From an uncultured Clostridia bacterium (GTDB taxonomy: Bacteria; Bacillota; Clostridia; Christensenellales; Borkfalkiaceae), in contig CAKQKQ010000017.1 in NCBI GenBank assembly GCA_934249265.1, positions 1 to 26,821 on the forward strand: a DNA stretch of 26,821 nt, written 5' to 3'. The notes beneath the pieces were generated by a model. It saw only the letters and a list, made by a program, of their open reading frames with translations, was not told where the DNA came from and did not search any database. The position numbers and the translations under genes were made by a program. Of this stretch, positions 15,668 to 22,649 are shown piece by piece (the stretch's first letter is position 1; every line of letters starts with the position of its first letter).

Positions 15668-15740
15668 AATAATTTACAAAGGGTGCACCCTTTGTCCGTA
15701 AATAAATTGCGGACAAAACGACGCTTAAACGTAAATTATT
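15668..15740. repeat. Palindrome-plus-hairpin element, copy 2
   Basis: A perfect 20-bp palindrome, ACAAAGGGTG/CACCCTTTGT (15676-15695), is followed by TTTGTCCG/CGGACAAA, whose 5' arm overlaps it. Outer inverted repeats AATAATTTAC (15668-15677) and GTAAATTATT (15731-15740) frame the whole. The layout matches 6127-6173. Confidence 0.65.
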
Positions 15741-16134
15741 AAAGCAAGACATTCGTTTAAAATTTCGATTTTAATAAAGGCATTTAAAGTTTTTGATAAG
15801 GGCGTTTAAAAACGTTATAAGTCGCTTTAAAATAAAGCAGCCAAAGATTTACTTGTTATATTATGCGTTAGGCATAAAAAATGTTAAAAAGTCATTTAAA
15901 AGACAGTCAAAAAATCGAAAAAACAAAATTCACACTAAATTATACTGAAAAAATCGCGTAAAACGGCTTTAAAAACAAAAATAAAGGCTATTGCGCGGTT
16001 ATCGCGCGTAAAAAAGTCGAAAAGACAATAAAAAATCGCGTTTTTAAAAGGGTATTTACCGCCAAAGCGGAAAAATATATACGGTCTTTAACAAAAAACG
16101 TTAAGGGCAAAATAAAGTATAAGGGAAAAGCAAT

Positions 16135-17310
16135 ATGAAAGTTGTATTAAAAAATCTCACGAAAATATTTCCGAGCCGCAACAAAAAATCAGGCGAAGAA
16201 GTAGTAGCCGTCAATAATTTCGATTTTGAAATACCCGACGGAAAACTTATAGGTCTTTTAGGACCTTCCGGCTGCGGTAAGTCTACCACTTTGTATATGA
16301 TAAGCGGACTTCAAAAACCCACCAGCGGCAGAATTTTCTTCGGTGAAGACGACGTAACCGAACTTACACCCGAAAACAGAGGCATAGGACTCGTATTCCA
16401 AAACTATGCCTTGTATCCGCATATGACGGTAAAACAGAATATTATGTTCCCCCTTCAAAATTTGAAAGGCGCAGATAAATTAAGCAAAGAAGATATGCTT
16501 AAGCGTTCTTATGAAGTTGCGGAACTCGTACAGATAGACGAACTCATGGATCGCAAGCCGTCCGAACTTTCGGGTGGTCAACAGCAGCGTGTTGCAATCG
16601 CGCGTGCTTTGGTAAAGATGCCAAGAGTTCTTTTACTTGATGAGCCTTTGTCAAACCTCGACGCTCGTTTACGTTTGCAAACGAGAGAAGAAATAAGAAG
16701 AATTCAAAGAAACACCAAAATCACGACAATTTTCGTTACGCACGACCAAGAAGAAGCAATGTCCATTTCGGACTACATCGTCGTAATGAAACTCGGCGTG
16801 GTGCAACAAACGGGCAAGCCGCAAGCGGTTTACGACGACCCGACCAATTTGTTCGTTGCCAAGTTCCTCGGTACGCCGCCCATCAACGTGTTCAACGGTA
16901 AGGTTAGCGGTGAAAAGATTTATATCGGCGACGAAGCGGTTATGGACGCAAAGGGCGTTGCAGACCAAGAAGTTTACGTCGGTATAAGACCCGAAGGCTT
17001 TATGGTAGATAAAAACGGTAAATTTACGTGCAAGGTCGAGGGCGTTGACGTAATGGGCAGAGATATTTCTGTAATATCCACAAACGCCGCGTCGATTAAC
17101 CCCGTTATTCGTTCGATAATTTCTGCGGACGATATCGCCGTTGCTAAAGAAACGACCGTTAAGTATAATCTTAAACCTCACAAAGTGTTTATTTTCAATA
17201 AAGAAACCGAAAACAGAATTTATTTCGGCGAGCAACTTGCCACTCACGAGGCTCTTTTAAAACAAGAGCAACAAGAAAAAGAGGCGGAAGAAACAGCCGA
17301 AGAGGCATAA
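16135..17310 (+). CDS. Sugar-type ABC transporter ATP-binding protein (MsmK/UgpC/MalK group)
   Basis: The 391-residue protein is the cytoplasmic ATPase of a CUT1-type importer. It has Walker A GPSGCGKST, a Q loop in FQNYALYPHMT, the signature LSGGQQQRVAIARAL, Walker B LLLDEPLSNLD and the switch His in VTHDQ. The C-terminal part has the regulatory OB-type domain typical of MalK/UgpC (FLGTPPINVF, YVGIRPEGF). An acidic tail (KQEQQEKEAEETAEEA) extends past the usual end. It is the first gene of a six-gene plus-strand cluster. In many Firmicutes this ATPase is unlinked and shared, so its location beside the permeases suggests a dedicated system. The ribosome site AAGGG lies about nine bases before the ATG. 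Confidence 0.95.
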   Translation: MKVVLKNLTKIFPSRNKKSGEEVVAVNNFDFEIPDGKLIGLLGPSGCGKSTTLYMISGLQKPTSGRIFFGEDDVTELTPENRGIGLVFQNYALYPHMTVKQNIMFPLQNLKGADKLSKEDMLKRSYEVAELVQIDELMDRKPSELSGGQQQRVAIARALVKMPRVLLLDEPLSNLDARLRLQTREEIRRIQRNTKITTIFVTHDQEEAMSISDYIVVMKLGVVQQTGKPQAVYDDPTNLFVAKFLGTPPINVFNGKVSGEKIYIGDEAVMDAKGVADQEVYVGIRPEGFMVDKNGKFTCKVEGVDVMGRDISVISTNAASINPVIRSIISADDIAVAKETTVKYNLKPHKVFIFNKETENRIYFGEQLATHEALLKQEQQEKEAEETAEEA

Positions 17311-17464
17311 TTTACACAAAACGTATGTCGCAAAAACGGTTTTAAACAATTATTTAGTCGCGATTAAATCGGTTTATTAAAAAAAGTTAATCGATAAAAA
17401 GTAATCGATAAAAAGTAAATCGAGCGATTTTGCGACTTCACCTAAATAATAAAGGAGATAACTA
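17311..17464. other. 154-bp intercistronic gap with 14-bp direct repeats
   Basis: TAATCGATAAAAAG occurs twice in tandem (17388-17401 and 17402-17415). A degenerate TTTAC..ACGTAT..CGCAAAAA stretch right after the ATPase stop may be a decayed REP-like copy. No terminator was seen, so the cluster is likely transcribed through. Confidence 0.5.
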
Positions 17465-18406
17465 ATGGTAGAGGGTAAAAACCAATGGAAGGCTTGGTTG
17501 TATTTATTGCCGGCGATAATACTTTTGCTTATATTTACCGTATGGCCGATAATAAATACGCTTAGAATGGCTTTCCTTGAAGATTATAGCAACGCAAAAG
17601 AAATTGCGGGAATAAAATTCAGTGTGGGATTTGGAAACTTCGAGCAAGTCGTAAAGTATAAAAATTTCACCACGTGTCTTAAAAACACTTTGCTTTTATG
17701 CGTACTTACAGTGCCCATTTCGACAATGCTTGCGCTTTTAATAGCGGTTTGTCTTAATTCGATTAAGTTTTTGCAAAGACCTTTGCAAACGATATTCTTC
17801 CTTCCTTACGTAACCAACACAATAGCAATCGGTTTGGTTTTCGCGGCAATGTTCAATATCGTAGGTAGTTTCTTGGGAACGGAAAACGAAATCGTCGAAA
17901 CCGCGGGTATTATTAATAGCATTATAGAATTTTTCGGCGGTAAAAAAGTAAACTGGATAAACACGGGTTCGTCTTATTGGGCAAACATTTTCGTGCTTGT
18001 GGTTTACATCGTATGGAACGCGCTTCCGTTTAAAATTCTCGTACTTTTGGGCGGACTTCAAAGCGTAAACAAGCAATATTACGAAGCGGCAAAAGTAGAC
18101 GGAACTTCAAGATTCCGTACTTTCTGGAGAATTACAGTTCCTCTTCTTTCCCCGATGATCGCATACGTAGTCATCACGGGATTTATAGGCGGATTTAAAG
18201 AATACACGAGTATAGTAGGTATATTCGGAGAAAAGATGGGGCCTGCGGGCGACGCCGGTAAACTCAACACCATGGTCGGATTTATTTACGATAATATCGA
18301 ATATCACCAAGGCAGAGCAAGCGCGGCCGCACTTATCCTTTTCGTGATTATATTTGCCGTTACTATGGTCAACCTTTACGTAAGTAAGAAAAAGGTTCAT
18401 TATTGA
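17465..18406 (+). CDS. Sugar-type ABC transporter permease 1 (MalF/UgpA-like)
   Basis: The 313-residue protein has six predicted membrane helices and the EAA loop that docks on the ATPase (EAAKVDGTSRFRTFWRITVPLL, near residues 200-222). It matches the first permease of CUT1 carbohydrate importers. The N-terminal WKAWLYLLPAIILLLIFTVWP is characteristic. An AAAGGAG lies seven bases before the ATG. Eleven bases separate its stop from the next permease start, so the pair is tightly coupled. The substrate cannot be read from sequence. Confidence 0.93.
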   Translation: MVEGKNQWKAWLYLLPAIILLLIFTVWPIINTLRMAFLEDYSNAKEIAGIKFSVGFGNFEQVVKYKNFTTCLKNTLLLCVLTVPISTMLALLIAVCLNSIKFLQRPLQTIFFLPYVTNTIAIGLVFAAMFNIVGSFLGTENEIVETAGIINSIIEFFGGKKVNWINTGSSYWANIFVLVVYIVWNALPFKILVLLGGLQSVNKQYYEAAKVDGTSRFRTFWRITVPLLSPMIAYVVITGFIGGFKEYTSIVGIFGEKMGPAGDAGKLNTMVGFIYDNIEYHQGRASAAALILFVIIFAVTMVNLYVSKKKVHY

Positions 18407-18417
18407 GAGGTGGAAAT

Positions 18418-19530
18418 ATGTCAAATAAAAAGAATCTCAATAAAAATATGAATGAAGAAAAACTTTCGCTTATATGCGAAGAAATTTCGGATAATCAACC
18501 CAAAGTAGAAGGCAAGGCAAAAAAGGCGGTTTCCGCGCCCGTTGAGACTAAAAAGCAAGCAACGGTTGCTGCAAACACGGCAAATACGGCAAAAAAAGAA
18601 GAAATTAAAAAAGCGGAAAAAGACCTTACTGTGCCGAGCATAGGCATGAAAGAAAGGAATATAAAAGACGTCACTTCAAAGCAAGCGGTAGTAAAAGTGA
18701 TAGTTCAAATATTGCTTTACATTTTCTTAATTGCAATGGCGATTATCGTTTTGTTCCCGTTCTACTACATGATTATTTCGTCACTCAAAACGATGAACGA
18801 ATATAATCAGGCAAAACCCACTTTATGGCCGCACCAAGTGCATTGGGAAAACTATAAAATGGCGTTTACGCCGTCAAGCGACTTCGATATTAGAAGATTA
18901 TTCTTAAACACTTGTATAGTTGGTTTAGTTTCCACGCTTTTGTCGCTTGTCATCACGGTATTGGCGGCATTTGCCTTTGCAAGACTCGAGTTTAAGGGTA
19001 AAAACATATTGTTTGCCGGTCTTTTGGCAACGATGATGATTCCCGGCGAACTCTTCACGATTACCAACTACATTACGGTTGCTAAATTCGAGTGGCTCAA
19101 CACTTACACGGTACTTATCGTGCCGTTCCTCGTAAGTATATTCTATATTTACTTATTGAGGCAAAACTTTATGCAAATACCCAACGAGTTGTATTTGGCG
19201 GCGAAAGTTGACGGAACAAGCGACTTGAAGTATTTATGGAAAGTCATGATTCCTCTTGCGCTTCCCACGCTTATTTCGATCACAATTCTTAAAATGATGG
19301 GCGCATGGAACTCTTACGTATGGCCAAACCTCGTTGCAAACGACGACGCGCACAAACTTATTACGGTAGGTTTAAGAAAGGCAAGGTTCGGTTCAAACGT
19401 AGAAGGTTACACCAACTATCCCGCACAAATGGCGGCGGTTACACTCGTATCTATTCCGTTGTTCCTCGTGTTTATATTCCTTCGTAAATATATTATGAAA
19501 GGCGTATCGAGAAGCGGTATAAAAGGTTAA
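18418..19530 (+). CDS. Sugar-type ABC transporter permease 2 (MalG/UgpE-like) with long N-terminal extension
   Basis: The 370-residue protein has six membrane helices and an EAA loop (LAAKVDGTSDLKYLWKVMIPLALP). It pairs with permease 1 to form the transmembrane channel. The typical MalG ending (FLRKYIMKGVSRSGIKG) is present. About 90 residues rich in Lys, Ala and Glu precede the first helix, where family members usually have 10-20. They are probably cytoplasmic and disordered. I chose the ATG at 18418, preceded by GAGGTGG. It is 11 bases after the previous stop. Confidence 0.93.
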   Translation: MSNKKNLNKNMNEEKLSLICEEISDNQPKVEGKAKKAVSAPVETKKQATVAANTANTAKKEEIKKAEKDLTVPSIGMKERNIKDVTSKQAVVKVIVQILLYIFLIAMAIIVLFPFYYMIISSLKTMNEYNQAKPTLWPHQVHWENYKMAFTPSSDFDIRRLFLNTCIVGLVSTLLSLVITVLAAFAFARLEFKGKNILFAGLLATMMIPGELFTITNYITVAKFEWLNTYTVLIVPFLVSIFYIYLLRQNFMQIPNELYLAAKVDGTSDLKYLWKVMIPLALPTLISITILKMMGAWNSYVWPNLVANDDAHKLITVGLRKARFGSNVEGYTNYPAQMAAVTLVSIPLFLVFIFLRKYIMKGVSRSGIKG

Positions 19531-19650
19531 AATATGCGAAAAATAATATGCGTACGGCGTTTATGCTTACAATAAATGCGATATGCGTATAAAATTTCGC
19601 CCAAAAAGGTTTTTATAAAATAAAAATATAAAAAATAAAGGAGCAAAAAC

Positions 19651-21066
19651 ATGAAAAAGAAACTTTGCGCATTGGCATTGGCGTTGGTTACAGCGTTTGC
19701 TTGCACGCCGTTTACGGCATGCGGAAAAAAAGAAGACGAATCTCACACTATTCGTTTTTACCACACAATGGGTTCTAACTTGACAGACGTTCTTAACATC
19801 TACGTTAAAGAATTCGAGTCGATGTATCCCGGTTGGAAAATTGAACACAAACAAGTTGGTAGTTACGACGACGTTAAATCCACGATCAGCAAGGAAATAA
19901 ACGTAGGTAAACAACCGGATATGGCTTATTGTTATCCCGACCACGTTGCTTTCTACAACATTACGGGTTCTGTAAGGACGCTTGACGATTACATCAACAG
20001 CACCGAACAAACTACGTATACTGTTACTAACGATGACGGCACAACCGAAACCGTAACGGATATCGTCGGTCTTACTCAAGCGCAAATTGACGATTTCATT
20101 CCCGGATATTATGAAGAAGGTAAAGAATTCGGCGACGGCAAAATGTACACAATGCCGTTCAGTAAATCTACCGAAGTCCTTTACTACAACAAAACGTTCT
20201 TTACGGCAAACAATCTTACCGTACCCACCACTTGGGACGAAATGGAAGAAGTTTGCAAGAAGATTAAAGAACTCGATAAAGATTCTATCCCTCTCGGATA
20301 CGACTCTGAAGCAAACTGGTTTATCACTATGACCGAACAACTCGGTTCGAGTTATACTTCCGCAACTAAACCTTATTATCTTTTCAACAACGAAACCAAT
20401 AAAAACTTCGTAAAGAAATTTAACAGTTGGTATTCAAAAGGTTACGTTACGACTCAAGAAATTTACGGTAAATATACTTCAGGTTTGTTTGTTGCTCAAA
20501 CAGGTACACGCAGTTATATGTCGATAGGTTCTTCTGCCGGTGCAACTCACCAAAGACCCGATAAAGTTGATAATAGTTATCCGTTTGAAGTCGGTATCGC
20601 AACTATTCCTCAAGTAAACGCATCTAATCCCAAGGCAATTTCTCAAGGACCTTCGATTTGTATTTTCAAAAACAAGAAATATCCCGAAAAAGAAAAAATG
20701 ACTTGGCTTTTCCTTAAATATCTTACCACTTCGGTAGATTTCCAAGCAGAATTTTCACTTGCTTCCGGTTACGTTCCCGTACTTAAATCCGTTGCGCAAC
20801 ACCCCGCATATGTGGCGGAATTTGCTAAATTGGATACAGCAAAAGGTGCGGAAATCAATACTTATATTGCGGCTCTTTCGGCAAGAGTTTGTATGGGTCA
20901 AACAGACGCTTATTACGTTTCTCCCGCATTCCCCGGTTCGTCCAAGGCTCGTGACGAAGTAGGCGCATTGTTGCAAAAATTGCTTGTTTCCAAAAATATC
21001 GATTCTGAAATAGATAAAGTGTTTAACGACGCAATCTACAACTGCGAATTCCAATACAACGACTAA
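19651..21066 (+). CDS. Family 1 extracellular solute-binding lipoprotein (ABC transporter receptor)
   Basis: The 471-residue protein starts with a lipoprotein signal whose lipobox is FTAC (Cys24) and continues as a UgpB/MalE-type two-lobed binding protein. Typical segments are IRFYHTMG, the hinge region YTMPFSKSTEVLYYNK, PTTWDEMEEVCKKI and the late FLKYLTT segment. It would capture the substrate outside the membrane and hand it to the two permeases just upstream. The hinge and N-terminal strand are closest to glycerol-phosphate or oligosaccharide binders, but the ligand cannot be assigned. A strong AAAGGAG lies seven bases before the ATG. A GC-rich hairpin follows the stop. Confidence 0.92.
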   Translation: MKKKLCALALALVTAFACTPFTACGKKEDESHTIRFYHTMGSNLTDVLNIYVKEFESMYPGWKIEHKQVGSYDDVKSTISKEINVGKQPDMAYCYPDHVAFYNITGSVRTLDDYINSTEQTTYTVTNDDGTTETVTDIVGLTQAQIDDFIPGYYEEGKEFGDGKMYTMPFSKSTEVLYYNKTFFTANNLTVPTTWDEMEEVCKKIKELDKDSIPLGYDSEANWFITMTEQLGSSYTSATKPYYLFNNETNKNFVKKFNSWYSKGYVTTQEIYGKYTSGLFVAQTGTRSYMSIGSSAGATHQRPDKVDNSYPFEVGIATIPQVNASNPKAISQGPSICIFKNKKYPEKEKMTWLFLKYLTTSVDFQAEFSLASGYVPVLKSVAQHPAYVAEFAKLDTAKGAEINTYIAALSARVCMGQTDAYYVSPAFPGSSKARDEVGALLQKLLVSKNIDSEIDKVFNDAIYNCEFQYND

Positions 21067-21083
21067 TAATTCGGCAATTACAC

Positions 21084-21106
21084 GTTGCGGCGAATTTTGC
21101 CGCAAC
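21084..21106 (+). other. Intercistronic hairpin after the binding-protein gene
   Basis: GTTGCGGC/GCCGCAAC is a perfect 8-bp GC-rich stem with a 7-nt loop, not followed by a T run. Such hairpins often stabilise the upstream mRNA, giving more binding protein than downstream product. Confidence 0.6.
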
Positions 21107-21145
21107 GCCTTGCCTTGCTTAAACACATAAACACGGAAATCAATT

Positions 21146-22516
21146 ATGAAGATGATTAAAAAATTATTGTGTTTCGTCCTTGCGGTCGTTACTTCTCTCG
21201 GCGCGCTTACGTTTGTTGCGTGCGGAGACAACAAAGTCGAAGAAAAGGACTACGTTTCACAACTTAAACTCGATTTTTCGAGCAACACGTTAAAACAAGA
21301 AGTCACCGTAAAGACTTACGTCGACGGCGACACGACTCACTTTTATCCCGTAAAAAATTCCACGGTTACCGATTATTATCCGTTTACCGAAACGTCGGGA
21401 CTTATTAAAGCGAGATATCTTGCGATAAACACCCCCGAATCTACGGGTAAAATAGAAGAGTGGGGTTTTGCCGCAAAAGACTTTACAAACAGCAAACTTA
21501 AAAATGCAAAATCTATAATTATCGAATCTGACGACGATAAGTGGAATATCGACTCGACCGGTTCGAGATATCTTCTTTGGATATGGTATATGCCCCAAGA
21601 CGGCACAGAGTACAGAAACCTTAATGTTGAAATTTTGCAAAACGGTTATGCGATAGCGTCCGCTACGGCGTCAAACCGTTACGGCGAAATTGCCGTTGCC
21701 GCACTCGAGCAAGCGCAAGCACTTAAACTTCACGTTTATTCCGGTCAAAAAGACCCCGACTTCTATTACGGCGAAACGATTAAACTCACTCTTATCGAGT
21801 TGCGTTGCCACATCGAAGAATATGTGGGCAAAAAGGTTTCGTTTGAAGGCGTCGTTACTTGCGAATACAGTAATACCGTGTACGTTGAAGAGTACGACGT
21901 AGACCTCGATGCATATTTCGGTATGCCGATTTATTACGGATACAATGCCCCGACAGGCGTTCTTGAAGCCCTTGTAGTAGGCAACCGCGTAAGAATAGTC
22001 GGTACTGTAGAGTATTACGAAGCAAAAGGCACTTATCAAGTAACGGGTCTCACTTATAGGGCGTTAAAACCCAATGACCCCAACAACACTATCAAGATTA
22101 GCGACGGTCATGAGCCTGCATATAAAGAAATCGACGCCGACGTTTTCGCAAACGGAACGCTTAAAGTCCCGTTCGATAAAAAGGACGGCAGCGGCGAAAT
22201 CGAATACGTAGAAATACCGTATCTCGAAGCGGCTTTAGGTTCTACCGTTTCTATGAATAACCTCACTGTACAAAGCGTTTATACAACGACCAAGGAAGAT
22301 AGTAGCAGTAAAGGCGCAATGACTCTTACTTGCAAGACAGCAAACGGCGCGACGGTTTCTATCCGTACTGCGGTTTTGTATGACGAAAACAACGAACTTG
22401 TTACTGCCGATAGATATAAAGGCAAAAAGATTAACGTGCGCGGTCTTGTAGATAAATACGAAGGCAACTATCAAATTTATTGTTACCGCGTAGACCAAAT
22501 CGAAATAGTAGGCTAA
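21146..22516 (+). CDS. Lipoprotein with staphylococcal-nuclease-like domain and OB-fold-like C-terminus
   Basis: The 456-residue protein has a lipobox FVAC (Cys26). Residues about 50-195 match the staphylococcal nuclease (thermonuclease) fold. VKTYVDGDTTHF gives Asp62, IKARYLAINTPES gives Arg90, Asn95, Thr96 and Glu98, and GSRYLLWIW gives Arg141. Aligned to the Staphylococcus enzyme, Asp21, Arg35, Glu43 and Arg87 are kept, but calcium ligand Asp40 is Asn. The remaining residues (about 210-310 and 325-456) look like two OB-fold-like beta modules (VSFEGVVTCEYSNTVYV, then INVRGLVDKYEGNYQIY). It would cut or bind nucleic acid at the cell surface. The ribosome site is weak (GGAAA), suggesting lower expression than the binding protein 79 bases upstream. 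Confidence 0.82.
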   Translation: MKMIKKLLCFVLAVVTSLGALTFVACGDNKVEEKDYVSQLKLDFSSNTLKQEVTVKTYVDGDTTHFYPVKNSTVTDYYPFTETSGLIKARYLAINTPESTGKIEEWGFAAKDFTNSKLKNAKSIIIESDDDKWNIDSTGSRYLLWIWYMPQDGTEYRNLNVEILQNGYAIASATASNRYGEIAVAALEQAQALKLHVYSGQKDPDFYYGETIKLTLIELRCHIEEYVGKKVSFEGVVTCEYSNTVYVEEYDVDLDAYFGMPIYYGYNAPTGVLEALVVGNRVRIVGTVEYYEAKGTYQVTGLTYRALKPNDPNNTIKISDGHEPAYKEIDADVFANGTLKVPFDKKDGSGEIEYVEIPYLEAALGSTVSMNNLTVQSVYTTTKEDSSSKGAMTLTCKTANGATVSIRTAVLYDENNELVTADRYKGKKINVRGLVDKYEGNYQIYCYRVDQIEIVG

Positions 22517-22530
22517 ACACAAAAAATCGT

Positions 22531-22575
22531 TTTGCAAGCGGAAATTATTATTAATTGAAAATCGCCGCTTGCAAA
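22531..22575 (+). other. Intercistronic hairpin before the 805-aa lipoprotein gene
   Basis: TTTGCAAGCGG (22531-22541) pairs perfectly with CCGCTTGCAAA (22565-22575) across a 23-nt AT-rich loop. No T run follows, so it is more likely a processing or stability signal than a terminator. Confidence 0.55.
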
Positions 22576-22649
22576 CAAACAAATTTTGACCAAATTTTAA
22601 AAATGTTTTTTAAAGAAATTTAAAAAATAAAATAAAAAAGGAGAACAAA

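Larger units (their letters stand above)
15324..16134. other. 811-bp gene-free leader before the ABC transporter cluster
   Basis: All frames are broken by stops. A GC-richer hairpin with a two-base bulge (15350-15395) may end the RDD transcript but lacks a T run. Two overlapping hairpin pairs follow (15594-15629 and 15676-15714), then GCTTTA/TAAAGC (about 15824-15838) and TTATGC/GCATAA (15861-15877). I found no convincing promoter, though one must lie here. No known riboswitch class or T-box was recognised. Confidence 0.6.
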
